Assembly (NCBI RefSeq): GCF_013280595.1
Contig: NZ_JAAATY010000018.1
Location: 124,001-188,000, forward strand
DNA length: 64,000 nucleotides
Direction of reading: 5' to 3'
DNA from: Kibdelosporangium persicum
Lineage (GTDB): Bacteria; Actinomycetota; Actinomycetes; Mycobacteriales; Pseudonocardiaceae
Below the pieces are notes generated by a model. It worked only from the letters and a program-made list of their open reading frames with translations. It was not told where the DNA came from and searched no databases. Every line of letters begins with the position of its first letter. Positions within the stretch are counted from its first letter, which is position 1. Positions 27,199 to 36,355 of this stretch are shown here, piece by piece. The position numbers and the translations under genes were made by a program.

Positions 27199-27609
27199 AT
27201 GAGCACGCAGCCGCTGACCATCCTTGTCTTCAGCCACCGGCCCGAAGTGCGCGAGAGCATCATCACAGCGGTGGGCCGCCGCCCGGCCGCCGACCTCGGC
27301 CGGGTCACCTTCGTCGAGGCCGCGACAGTCGCCGACGTGATCTACCACATGGACGCGCACGACTCGGACCTCGCGATCCTGGACGGCGAGGCACAGCCGA
27401 CCGGCGGCATGGGGCTGTGCCGCCAGCTGAAGAACGAGATCGACGACTGCCCGCCGATCGTGATCGCGGTCCGCCGCAAGGACGACCGCTGGCTGGCGAC
27501 CTGGTCGCAGGCCGACGCCGTCCTGGTGCACCCGCTCGACCCGCTGACCGCCGCCGAGACGGTCGCGGACGTGCTGCGGTCGCACAAGCTGCCCACTGTC
27601 CGAGGGTGA
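27199..27609 (+). CDS. Receiver-like protein, probably degenerate
   Basis: A 136-residue single-domain protein with the alpha/beta pattern of a response-regulator receiver and no output domain. Strand 1 is LTILVFSHR, strand 3 DLAILDGEA with D62 at the phosphorylation position, strand 4 PPIVIAVRRK. The acidic pair that normally follows strand 1 is replaced by Ser-His, so metal binding and phosphorylation are doubtful. It lies divergent from ctaE and its GTGA end is 5 bases before trpD. RBS GGAGG precedes the ATG; TAGCAT at 27144-27149 is a plausible -10. Similar proteins stand beside trpD in other actinomycetes; role unknown. Confidence 0.75.
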   Translation: MSTQPLTILVFSHRPEVRESIITAVGRRPAADLGRVTFVEAATVADVIYHMDAHDSDLAILDGEAQPTGGMGLCRQLKNEIDDCPPIVIAVRRKDDRWLATWSQADAVLVHPLDPLTAAETVADVLRSHKLPTVRG

Positions 27610-27614
27610 CGGGC

Positions 27615-28655
27615 ATGCGGCGCGATAGCTGGCCTGCGCTGCTCAACCACCTGGTCGACGGCGGCGACCTGACCGCCGAGGACACCGCGTGGGCGATGAA
27701 CGAGATCATGTCGGGCAACGCCACCAACGCCCAGATAGCGGGCTTCGCGGTGGGCCTGCGCGGCAAGGGTGAGACACCCGAGGAGATCTCCGGCATGGCG
27801 GCCGGGATGCTCCAGCACGCCACACGCGTCCCGCTGACCACCCGCGCGGTCGACGTGGTCGGGACCGGCGGTGACCGGTCCGGCAGCGTGAACATCTCGA
27901 CGATGAGCGCGATCGTCACCGCGGCGGCCGGGGTTCCCGTGGTCAAGCACGGCAACCGGTCGGCGTCGTCGAGGGCCGGCACGGCGGACGTGCTCGAGGT
28001 GCTGGGCATCGCGATCGGCCTCGGGCCGTCCGCGATCGTCCGGTGTGCCGAGGAACTCGGGATCGCCTTCTGCTTCGCGCCGGTGTACCACCCGGCGCTG
28101 CGGCACGCCGGTCCGGTGCGCTCCGAGCTGGGCATTCCCACGGCGTTCAACGTGCTGGGCCCGTTGACCAACCCGGCACAGCCCGCGGCGGGCCTCATCG
28201 GCTGTGCCTTCGAACGGCTGGCCCCGGTGATGGCCGAGGTGTTCGCCCTGCGCGGCGGCTCGGTGCTGCTGGTCCGTGGTGACGACGGCCTCGACGAGAT
28301 CACCACGTGCGCCACGACGTCCGCCTGGGTCGTCGAAGGCGGGACAGTGCGGCGTGAACGTATCGATCCGGCCACGTTCGGCTTCCCGTCCTGCACGCCG
28401 GAAGACCTGCGTGGCGGCGACGCCAGGCACAACGCGGAGGTCGTGCGTCGAGTCCTCGACGGCGAACAGGGCCATGTCCGCGACGCCGTCCTGCTCAACG
28501 CGGCGGGCGCGGTGGCCGCGTACCGGGGCTTCACCGGCGATCTGACGGCCGATCTGCGTGCGGGCCTCGCCCAGGTCGCCGAAGCGGTCGACTCCGGCGC
28601 GGCGACGGAGCTGCTGGCCCGCTGGGCGGCCCGCTCGACCGAACTGGCCAAGTAA
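27615..28655 (+). CDS. trpD: Anthranilate phosphoribosyltransferase TrpD
   Basis: A 346-residue enzyme that adds the phosphoribosyl group of PRPP to anthranilate, the second step of tryptophan synthesis. The PRPP loop DVVGTGGDRSGSVNIST and the KHGNRSASSRAG motif are intact, and the anthranilate-binding region HPALRHAGPVRSELGIPTAFNVLGPLTNP is typical. The helical N-terminus WAMNEIMSGNATNAQIAGF matches the family. In M. tuberculosis trpD is also next to ctaE, away from other trp genes. An in-frame GTG at 27606 overlapping the previous stop is the alternative start. Confidence 0.92.
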   Translation: MRRDSWPALLNHLVDGGDLTAEDTAWAMNEIMSGNATNAQIAGFAVGLRGKGETPEEISGMAAGMLQHATRVPLTTRAVDVVGTGGDRSGSVNISTMSAIVTAAAGVPVVKHGNRSASSRAGTADVLEVLGIAIGLGPSAIVRCAEELGIAFCFAPVYHPALRHAGPVRSELGIPTAFNVLGPLTNPAQPAAGLIGCAFERLAPVMAEVFALRGGSVLLVRGDDGLDEITTCATTSAWVVEGGTVRRERIDPATFGFPSCTPEDLRGGDARHNAEVVRRVLDGEQGHVRDAVLLNAAGAVAAYRGFTGDLTADLRAGLAQVAEAVDSGAATELLARWAARSTELAK

Positions 28656-28678
28656 ACACACCGCCCAGACGCGAAAAG

Positions 28679-28707
28679 GGGCCTCCCGCGGTTGACGCGG
28701 GAGGCCC
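28679..28707. terminator. Bidirectional terminator between trpD and ctaF
   Basis: Perfect stem GGGCCTCCCGCG (28679-28690) and its complement (28696-28707) with a GTTGA loop. AAAAG precedes and CTTC follows. It serves the convergent trpD and ctaF genes. Confidence 0.85.
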
Positions 28708-28723
28708 TTCGCTGTCCGGGAGC

Positions 28724-29122
28724 TCAGTCCTTGTCGGGCTGCGTGTGGTACTCGAAGACCAGGCCGCCGACGGTGATCAGGACGCAGACGATGCCGATCA
28801 CGAGCAACCAGATGTGGAAGTACGCCAGCGCGAACCCGGTCAGCGCGGCCGAGGCGGCCAGGCCGACCGGCCAGTAGCTGCCCGGGCTGAAGAAGCCCAG
28901 CTCACCGGCGCCGTCGCTGACCTCGGCCTCCGCGTTGTCCTCGGGGCGCTCCTCGACGCGGCGGGCGACGAAGCTGAAGTAGCTGCCGACGATCAGTGAC
29001 AGGCCGCCGGTCAGGGTCAGCCCGACGATGCCGACCACCTCCTTGGCCCAGAAGCCGTAGAGGATGGCCGCGACGAAGAAGAACGCCGTGCAGATGTGGA
29101 AGATTTTGGCTTCGACCTTCAT
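28724..29122 (-). CDS. ctaF: Cytochrome c oxidase subunit IV CtaF
   Basis: A 132-residue actinobacterial subunit IV of the aa3 oxidase with four helices in two pairs (FHICTAFFFVAAILYGFW, GIVGLTLTGGLSLIVGSYF, and two after residue 85). The soluble loop ERPEDNAEAEVSDGAGELGFFSPGSYWP between the pairs is the family signature. It corresponds to Rv2199c. ATG at 29120-29122, preceded by AGAGAGAA; it follows ctaC by 20 bases in the same transcript. Confidence 0.9.
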   Translation of the reverse strand: MKVEAKIFHICTAFFFVAAILYGFWAKEVVGIVGLTLTGGLSLIVGSYFSFVARRVEERPEDNAEAEVSDGAGELGFFSPGSYWPVGLAASAALTGFALAYFHIWLLVIGIVCVLITVGGLVFEYHTQPDKD

Positions 29123-29142
29123 GGTTCTCTCTCCCCTGCCCC

Positions 29143-30075
29143 TCAGCCCGAAGCCGTCCGCGCAGTGCGGTCGGGGTTGAACGGGGACGTGGTCACCGCG
29201 TACGGGGTGCACAGCTGACCGCAGTTCATCTGGGTCAGTGCCTCGGCGGCCGTGTACGGCGCGGCGGTGCGTGGGTTGATCTGGGTCCGCAGCCGCATGT
29301 ACTCGTCGAACTGCTCACCCGGCAGCGCGCGGACCTCGAAGTTCATGAACGCGTGGTACGAGCCGCACAGCTCGGCGCACCGGCCGACGAACGAACCAGG
29401 GCGGTCGATCTTGTTCTGGAACGTGTTGTCCTGGTTGTTCTTCTCCGGGTACGGGAAGACGTCCCGCTTGAAGTGCATCTCCGGCACGTAGAACGAGTGG
29501 ATCACGTCCCGCGCCCGCAGCTGGTACTCGACCGTCCGCCCGGCGGGCAGGACCAGCAGCGGGATCTCCCGCGTGCTGCCGACGGTGTGCACCTCGCCGC
29601 CGTCCGGGGTCCTCGGCGTGGAGCCGTTGACCTCCTTGTAGCTGAAGTCCCAGTTCCACTGGAAGGCCAGCGCCTCGACCTTCACGTCCGGCTTGTCGGT
29701 CTCGGCCAGCACCTTGTTCTCGGTGCTCGCGGTGAACACGAACAGCACGACGACGATGATGACGGGGATGCCCGTGTAGATCAGCTCGAGCACGTTGTTG
29801 TACTGCGTCTGACGGGGCAGCTGGTCGCCCTTCTTGCGGTGGAACGCCACCGGCCACAGGATCAGCACCCACGTGATCAGACCGACCACCAGTGACGCGA
29901 TCACCGAACCGGTCCACAGCCTGCGCATGTCCTCGGCCTGCTCGGTGACCCCGACGGGCCAGCCGAACCGCAGCACCTCGTCGGTCGAGCAGCCGGTCGC
30001 CGCGAACGCGACCAGGCCGACCAGCCCGATGACCTTGGCCAGCCTGCGCTTGCGCGAGCGCTCCTGTTGGCTCAC
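29143..30075 (-). CDS. ctaC: Cytochrome c oxidase subunit II CtaC
   Basis: A 310-residue subunit II. The signal sequence ends in a lipobox-like AATGC (Cys29). Two helices follow (residues ~55-77 and ~95-117). The CuA site is CAELCGSYHAFM, with the upstream HSFYVPEMHFK giving the other His. It accepts electrons from QcrC and passes them to subunit I, encoded elsewhere. The C-terminal ~60 residues carry two more Cys residues (NCGQLC). GTG start with GGAGGAGAGC just upstream; divergent from asnB. Confidence 0.93.
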   Translation of the reverse strand: MSQQERSRKRRLAKVIGLVGLVAFAATGCSTDEVLRFGWPVGVTEQAEDMRRLWTGSVIASLVVGLITWVLILWPVAFHRKKGDQLPRQTQYNNVLELIYTGIPVIIVVVLFVFTASTENKVLAETDKPDVKVEALAFQWNWDFSYKEVNGSTPRTPDGGEVHTVGSTREIPLLVLPAGRTVEYQLRARDVIHSFYVPEMHFKRDVFPYPEKNNQDNTFQNKIDRPGSFVGRCAELCGSYHAFMNFEVRALPGEQFDEYMRLRTQINPRTAAPYTAAEALTQMNCGQLCTPYAVTTSPFNPDRTARTASG

Positions 30076-30274
30076 CGTTCGCTCTCCTCCTTGCCGCGAC
30101 TTGCCGTGCGCTCATGCTGGACTCGGCATGCAAGTCTTCAGCGATTCGCTCCAGCGGGAGCGTAGCTCAGCGACATATGTGACGTGGATCAGGGGCCGGG
30201 CCACGTCGCCCCGGAAGGCGAGGAGGGCATACTGGGCCTTCAAACACCACTCGACCGGAAGGTTCTGAGAGAGC

Positions 30275-32200
30275 GTGTGCGGTCTGCTTGGCCTGGTCTG
30301 CCCCTCTGAACTCGACGCCGACGCGGCCCGTAACGCGGTCGACGCGGCCCTGCGCTGCCAGCGGCACCGCGGCCCCGACGAGAGCGGCACTTGGGCCGAC
30401 CGCGGGGTGATCTTCGGCTTCAACCGGTTGTCGATCGTCGACATCGCACACTCCCACCAGCCCCTGCACTGGGGCCCGGTGGACGCGCCGAACAGGTACA
30501 CGATCCTGTTCAACGGTGAGGTCTACAACTACCTGGAGCTGCGCGCCGACCTCAAGCGCGAGTTCAACCTGAAGTTCGCCACCGACGGCGAGGCCGAGGC
30601 GATGGTGGCGGCGTACCACTTCTACGGCCCCGAGGTGGTCAAGCGCTTCCGCGGCATGTTCGCGTTCCTGATCTGGGACTCGCACAGGCAGACGCTGTTC
30701 GGCGCACGTGACCCGTTCGGCATCAAGCCGCTGTTCTACGCCTCCGGCCCTGGCGGGATGGCGTTCGCCAGCGAGAAGAAGAGCCTGCTGGCGCTGGGCC
30801 GCACGCTGGGCATGTCGCCGCGGCTGGACAAGACGGCACTGCAGCATTACATGGTGCTGCAGTACGTGCCCGAGCCGGAGACCATGCACGACACGGTCCG
30901 GCGGATCGAGTCCGGCACGTCGTTCACGGTCACGCCGGACGGCACGATGACCATGACCCGGTACTTCGACCCGGTGTTCCGGCCGTTGTCGGTCAGCCAG
31001 TACGAGTCCGGCCGCCTGCACTCGGACATCGCCGCGGTGATGCGCGACTCGGTCGCCAAGCACATGCGCGCGGACGTCACGGTCGGCTCGTTCCTGTCCG
31101 GCGGGATCGACTCCACCGCGATCGCGGCACTGGCCAAGCAGCACAACCCGGACCTGATCACGTTCACCACCGGGTTCGAGCGCCAGGGCTACTCCGAGGT
31201 GGACGTCGCGGCCGAGTCCGCGGCGGCGATCGGCGTGAAGCACGTGGTCCGCACGGTGTCGCCGCAGGAGATGATGGACCACCTGCCGTTGATCGTCTGG
31301 TACCTGGACGACCCGGTGGCCGACCCGGCGCTGGTGCCGTTGTGGTTCATCGCCCGCGAGGCACGCCAGTACGTGAAGGTGGTGCTCTCCGGCGAAGGCG
31401 CGGACGAGCTGTTCGGCGGCTACACGATCTACCGCGAGCCGATCTCGCTGGCGCCGTTCGAGAAGGTGCCGGGCGCGTTGCGCAAGGCGATGGGCAACCT
31501 GTCGACGAAGCTGCCGGAAGGCAAGCGCGGCAAGGACCTGCTCCGCCGCGGCGCGCTCAAGCTGGAGGAGCGCTACTACGGCAACGCCCGGATCTTCCGG
31601 GACGACCAGATCCAGAAGGTGCTGCGCACGTTCAACCCGTCGATCGGGCACATGGACGTGACCGCGCCGCACTACCGGGCGTCGAAGGACTGGGACCCGG
31701 TGACGCGGATGCAGCACGTGGACCTGTTCACGTGGTTGCGCGGTGACATCCTGGTCAAGGCCGACAAGGTGACCATGGCCAACTCGCTGGAGCTGCGGGT
31801 GCCGTTCCTGGACCCCGAGGTCTTCAAGATCGCCGCGAAGATCCCGCTCGAGCAGAAGATCACCAAGGAGACCACGAAGTACGCGCTGCGGGCCGCGTTG
31901 CGCGACATCGTGCCCGCGCACGTGATCAACCGCCGCAAGCTCGGCTTCCCGGTGCCGATCCGGCACTGGCTGCGGGAGGAGCTCTACGAGTGGGCCGCCG
32001 GGATCATCCGTGACTCGGCGACCGACCCGTTCCTGGACAAGGCCGCCGTGCTGGAGATGCTCGAGGAGCACCGCCGCGGCGACCTCGACCACAGCCGCCG
32101 GTTGTGGGCGCTGCTGGTGTTCATGATCTGGTACGGCATCTTCGTCGAAGGCCGGATCCGCCCGCAGGTCCCCGAGCCGCGCTACCCGGTCCGTCTCTGA
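30275..32200 (+). CDS. asnB: Asparagine synthetase (glutamine-hydrolysing) AsnB
   Basis: A 641-residue enzyme. The N-terminal glutaminase has the catalytic Cys2 (MCGLLG). The synthetase domain has the pyrophosphatase loop FLSGGIDSTAIAAL near residue 275, and GEGADELFGGY. It forms asparagine from aspartate, ATP and glutamine; the M. tuberculosis counterpart Rv2201 also sits beside ctaC. GTG start at 30275-30277. Some AsnB-type proteins in this position amidate meso-DAP of the cell wall (LtsA), and that role cannot be excluded here. It ends 7 bases before a copy of the long palindrome. Confidence 0.9.
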   Translation: MCGLLGLVCPSELDADAARNAVDAALRCQRHRGPDESGTWADRGVIFGFNRLSIVDIAHSHQPLHWGPVDAPNRYTILFNGEVYNYLELRADLKREFNLKFATDGEAEAMVAAYHFYGPEVVKRFRGMFAFLIWDSHRQTLFGARDPFGIKPLFYASGPGGMAFASEKKSLLALGRTLGMSPRLDKTALQHYMVLQYVPEPETMHDTVRRIESGTSFTVTPDGTMTMTRYFDPVFRPLSVSQYESGRLHSDIAAVMRDSVAKHMRADVTVGSFLSGGIDSTAIAALAKQHNPDLITFTTGFERQGYSEVDVAAESAAAIGVKHVVRTVSPQEMMDHLPLIVWYLDDPVADPALVPLWFIAREARQYVKVVLSGEGADELFGGYTIYREPISLAPFEKVPGALRKAMGNLSTKLPEGKRGKDLLRRGALKLEERYYGNARIFRDDQIQKVLRTFNPSIGHMDVTAPHYRASKDWDPVTRMQHVDLFTWLRGDILVKADKVTMANSLELRVPFLDPEVFKIAAKIPLEQKITKETTKYALRAALRDIVPAHVINRRKLGFPVPIRHWLREELYEWAAGIIRDSATDPFLDKAAVLEMLEEHRRGDLDHSRRLWALLVFMIWYGIFVEGRIRPQVPEPRYPVRL

Positions 32201-32207
32201 TGGTCAC

Positions 32208-32257
32208 CCCTCGTGAGTGTTTAGCCGTGTTCTAACCCCGACAAACACTCACGAGGG
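32208..32257. repeat. Long palindrome, copy 3
   Basis: Perfect outer arms 32208-32222 (CCCTCGTGAGTGTTT) and 32243-32257, with a less well paired centre (core GTTCTAAC intact). It lies between convergent asnB and the XdhC-like gene, 7 bases after one stop and 3 bases from the other. Confidence 0.88.
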
Positions 32258-32260
32258 TTT

Positions 32261-32728
32261 TCAGAAGGCGAAGCCGCCGGGGCGGCCGTTGCGGTCGGCG
32301 ATCAGGCCCGCGATGGTCGCGATGGCGATCTCGGGCGGCGTACGGGACCCGATGTTCAGGCCGACCGGCCGGTGCACCCGGGCGATCTGCTCGTCGGGGA
32401 CGCCCAAAGCCTTGAGCGCCTGCACATGTGGGCCTTCGTGCCGAGGATTGCCCATCACGCCGACCCACCGGACCGGATGGGCCAGCACGTCACGCAACAC
32501 CGTGCCCAGCTCGTCCCGGTGGTGGTTGGTCACGACGACGTCGTAGGACTCGTCGAGCGATGGCAGTGCGGAAGACGGCTCGTAGACGAACGCCTCGTAG
32601 CCGAGGTCTTTCGCGTACCGCACCAGGTGCTGGGCCACGGGCGTGTCGAACACCGCGACCAGACCGCGGTGTCCGACCTCAGCGGGAACAGTGCCGTGCG
32701 CTACGTCGCAGGACGGATCGCCACTCAT
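32261..32728 (-). CDS. XdhC-like Rossmann-domain protein
   Basis: A 155-residue protein matching the C-terminal Rossmann-like domain of XdhC/CoxI proteins, which help insert the molybdenum cofactor in xanthine dehydrogenase. Visible elements are GLVAVFDTPVAQHLVRYAKDLGYEAFVYE, VVVTNHHRDELGTVLRDVL, VRWVGVMGNPRH and the end HRPVGLNIGSRTPPEIAIATIAGLIA. The XdhC N-terminal Cys-containing domain is missing. No molybdoenzyme genes are nearby. ATG at 32726-32728 with GAGGG upstream. Function uncertain. Confidence 0.82.
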   Translation of the reverse strand: MSGDPSCDVAHGTVPAEVGHRGLVAVFDTPVAQHLVRYAKDLGYEAFVYEPSSALPSLDESYDVVVTNHHRDELGTVLRDVLAHPVRWVGVMGNPRHEGPHVQALKALGVPDEQIARVHRPVGLNIGSRTPPEIAIATIAGLIADRNGRPGGFAF

Positions 32729-32747
32729 GCCCTCATCATGGCAGTAC

Positions 32748-33806
<1,059 letters not shown>

Positions 33807-33858
33807 TCAGCACACTACCGGTTGGTAAGACTGGGCAGCTGGAAAACGGCTCAATAAC

Positions 33859-34038
33859 GTGACGTCCGTGCACATCACCGAGGCCGATTCGATCGACGAG
33901 CTGATCGCCGACTGCGCCGACATCCCACCGTCCGTCCGCCGTCACGAGACCCGGGCGCCGCTGCCCAGGCAGGCGCCCGTGTGGGAGGTCACCGAGGGCT
34001 GTCACGCCCAGGTGCGGGATATCGACGAGTACGTCTAG
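33859..34038 (+). CDS. Small acidic protein, 59 residues
   Basis: A short gene, GTG 33859 to TAG 34036-34038. Nearly every third codon position is G or C, as in true genes here, and the coding stretch fills the space up to the terminator at 34045. The protein reads MTSVHITEADSIDELIADC at the N-terminus and ends IDEYV, with two Cys residues and a central Arg/Pro segment. No family recognised. It is divergent from adoK and convergent with the HesB-type gene. No good ribosome binding site is visible, which lowers confidence. Confidence 0.6.
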   Translation: MTSVHITEADSIDELIADCADIPPSVRRHETRAPLPRQAPVWEVTEGCHAQVRDIDEYV

Positions 34039-34044
34039 AACAGC

Positions 34045-34083
34045 GGAAAGGGCCGCTGCCGGTGACCGGCGGCGGCCCTTTCC
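34045..34083. terminator. Bidirectional terminator after the 59-residue gene
   Basis: An 18-bp stem, 34045-34062 (GGAAAGGGCCGCTGCCGG) with 34066-34083, one mismatch, three-base loop. TTTCC ends the right arm. It separates the small gene from the convergent HesB-type gene. Confidence 0.85.
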
Positions 34084-34105
34084 GTGGCTGCTCGGTACTT
34101 ACTGC

Positions 34106-34471
34106 TCAGTGGAACGAGTCGCCGCAGGCGCAGGACCCGGTGGCGTTCGGGTTGTCGATCGTGAACCCCTGCTTCTCGATGGTGTCCACGAAGTCGATCA
34201 CGGCACCCTCGACGTACGGCGCGCTCATCCGGTCCACGGCCACCTTCAGGCCGCCGAAGTCGCGGTAGAGGTCGCCGTCGAGCGAGCGCTCGTCGAAGAA
34301 CAGCTGGTAGCGCAGACCGGCGCAGCCCCCGGGCTGGACGGCGATCCGCAGGTGCATGTCGTCGCGACCCTCCTGCTCGAGCAGTGCCTTGGCCTTGCTC
34401 GCGGCAGTATCGGTCAACGTCACGCCGTGCGTGGTCGCCGCTTCGGTCGTGTTCTCCTGCGCGGTCGTCAT
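34106..34471 (-). CDS. erpA: HesB/IscA-type iron-sulfur insertion protein
   Basis: A 121-residue A-type carrier that delivers Fe-S clusters to apoproteins. The three conserved Cys residues are present: GGCAGLRYQL and the C-terminal GSCACGDSFH. It corresponds to Rv2204c. The N-terminal ~15 residues are a flexible Thr/Glu-rich extension. ATG with GGGAGTG upstream. Possible clients in this window are lipoyl synthase and the Rieske protein. It lies 91 bases downstream of the glycerate kinase gene on the same strand. Confidence 0.88.
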   Translation of the reverse strand: MTTAQENTTEAATTHGVTLTDTAASKAKALLEQEGRDDMHLRIAVQPGGCAGLRYQLFFDERSLDGDLYRDFGGLKVAVDRMSAPYVEGAVIDFVDTIEKQGFTIDNPNATGSCACGDSFH

Positions 34472-34562
34472 GACACTCCCTTGAAGATCCGACTACAGCG
34501 GTGCGAACACATCGCCATGGTGTCTTGTTCCATGGTGACACACATGTCCGGCTGGACAGCTG

Positions 34563-35579
34563 TCATGCCGACCACTGGGACGCCACGTGCCCGGCCAGCG
34601 CCGAAAGGGTGCCCGCCGGGTCGGCGAAGGCCGCCTCGACCGAGCCGGCGTGCTCGACCACGGCGTACGCGGCCTCGATGCCCGCCGCGGCGGCCTCCCG
34701 GCGGCCCACGCTCACCTGACCGGCGAGCACCAGGCACGGCAGGCCGCGTCCGGCGGCCGCCGATGCGACGGAAGTCACAAGTTTGCCCCGCAGCGACTGC
34801 CAGTCGAAGCTGCCTTCGCCGGTGAGCACGAGCCGCGCACCGGCCATCGCCTCGTCCAGTCCGGTCAGGTCCCGCACCAGGTCCGCACCGGACACCCGGG
34901 TCGCCCCCAGCAGGAACAGCCCGTAGCCCAGGCCGCCCGCGGCACCGGCACCCGGCTGGTCCCGCAGGTGAGGGCCCTTTTTCGCGGAGAAATCGGTCAG
35001 CCGCTGCTCCAGTTCGTCGACGTCCTGCGGGGACGCGCCCTTCTGCGGCCCGAACGTGTGGGCCGCGCCGTGCGGTCCGAGCAGGGGGTTCTCCACGTCG
35101 GTCGCGGCGATCAGCTTGGGCCAGTCGCCTGCCGGCGCCGTGACTTCCAGCATTCCTTGTCCGCCGTCGGTCGTGGCCGAACCGCCCAGACCGATGACGA
35201 TCGTGTGTACGCCTGCATCGCGCGCGGCGACCATCAGCTCGCCGACGCCACGCGTGGTGGCGTCGAGCGGGCGGCGGTCGGCTTCAGGTACCAGGTGCAG
35301 GCCGTTCGCCTGTGCCGATTCGACATAGGCCGTTCCATCGTGTTCGAGCCATGTGGCCGTCAGGGGCTCGCCGAGTGGGCCGGTGACCTCGAGGGAGTGC
35401 GGCGTGCCACCGAGCACGGTGTGCAGCACGTCCACGAAGCCTGGGCCGCCGTCGGTGAGCGGACGGAGCACCAGCTCGTCGTCAGGGGCAGCCGCGTGCC
35501 ACCCGTCGGCCATCGCCTGGGCGGCCTCCGGGGCGGACAGCGTGCCGCCGAAACAGTCAGGAGCGATCAGTACGCGCAC
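34563..35579 (-). CDS. glxK: Glycerate kinase
   Basis: A 338-residue kinase of the GckA/GlxK family that makes phosphoglycerate from glycerate. The N-terminus VLIAPDCFGGTLSAPEAAQAMADGW, the substrate loop PLTDGGPGFVD, and IGLGGSATTDGGQGML with LTGEGSFDWQSLRGK are the family signatures. It matches Rv2205c. The start codon is close to the usual N-terminus (MRVLIAPD). It feeds carbon from glyoxylate or serine-type routes into glycolysis; no such pathway genes are adjacent. Confidence 0.9.
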   Translation of the reverse strand: MRVLIAPDCFGGTLSAPEAAQAMADGWHAAAPDDELVLRPLTDGGPGFVDVLHTVLGGTPHSLEVTGPLGEPLTATWLEHDGTAYVESAQANGLHLVPEADRRPLDATTRGVGELMVAARDAGVHTIVIGLGGSATTDGGQGMLEVTAPAGDWPKLIAATDVENPLLGPHGAAHTFGPQKGASPQDVDELEQRLTDFSAKKGPHLRDQPGAGAAGGLGYGLFLLGATRVSGADLVRDLTGLDEAMAGARLVLTGEGSFDWQSLRGKLVTSVASAAAGRGLPCLVLAGQVSVGRREAAAAGIEAAYAVVEHAGSVEAAFADPAGTLSALAGHVASQWSA

Positions 35580-35635
35580 GGATCGCAGCGTATCCGGCGA
35601 ACCACCCGATCAGGGCTTGTCATAACCTATGGGAC

Positions 35636-36280
35636 GTGAGGTTCCTGCGCCGCAATTCAGCCGAGAAGGCCGACGACACCGCTGTCGAGGAGACAGGTGT
35701 GGATGTCGAGGAGCCCACGGCCAAAGCCTTCACGCCCGCCAAGGGCAAGCCGACGCCGAAGCGCCGCGACGCGGAGGCACGCCGGCGTGGCCCGGTCGCG
35801 CCCGCGCCGAAGACGACGCGCGAGGCCATGCGCCGTGCCAAGCAGACCCGTCCGTCGAAGGACGAGCGCCGGGCCGCGGCGGCGGAGCGCCGTGAGCGGA
35901 TGATGGCGGGCGACGACAAGTACCTGATGCCGCGCGACCGTGGCCCGGTCAAGGCGTACGTCCGTGACGTGGTGGACTCGCGGCGCAACCTGCTCGGCCT
36001 GTTCATGCCGCTGGCGATCGTCGTGTTCGTCGCGCTGCTCGTGCCGAACCCCGCGCTGCAGAACTACGCGACGCTGCTGTGCCTGGCGATGCTGCTGATG
36101 ATGATGTTCGAGGGATTCCTCAACGGCCGCCGGGTGGCCAGGATGGCCAGGGAGAGGTTCCCGAAGGAGACCATCCGCGGGGCGTCCATCGGCTGGTACG
36201 CGTTCGTGCGGGCGAGCCAGATCCGCAAGCTGCGGGTGCCCAAGCCGCGGCTGAAGCCGGGCGACCCGATCCCCCGCTGA
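35636..36280 (+). CDS. DUF3043 membrane protein
   Basis: A 214-residue protein of the actinobacterial DUF3043 family (Rv2206 position). Residues 1-90 are a long basic, Arg/Lys/Ala-rich cytoplasmic region. The motif DKYLMPRDRGPVKAYVRDVVDSRRN is the best conserved part. Two helices (~residues 121-140 and 145-165) follow, and a basic C-terminal tail (KLRVPKPRLKPGDPIPR). Function unknown. The TAACCT box at 35623-35628 lies 7 bases before the GTG, so the mRNA is probably leaderless. Confidence 0.82.
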   Translation: MRFLRRNSAEKADDTAVEETGVDVEEPTAKAFTPAKGKPTPKRRDAEARRRGPVAPAPKTTREAMRRAKQTRPSKDERRAAAAERRERMMAGDDKYLMPRDRGPVKAYVRDVVDSRRNLLGLFMPLAIVVFVALLVPNPALQNYATLLCLAMLLMMMFEGFLNGRRVARMARERFPKETIRGASIGWYAFVRASQIRKLRVPKPRLKPGDPIPR

Positions 36281-36315
36281 CACGACGGCCGGGACAACGG
36301 CTGGGACAACGTGGG

Positions 36316-36350
36316 AGGAACCTCCAGGGGCGGCGCCCCTGGAGGTTCCT
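36316..36350. terminator. Bidirectional terminator after the DUF3043 gene
   Basis: Perfect 16-bp stem, AGGAACCTCCAGGGGC (36316-36331) with 36335-36350, three-base loop, TGTTTCTC following. It serves the convergent DUF3043 and aldo/keto reductase genes. Confidence 0.88.
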
Positions 36351-36355
36351 GTTTC

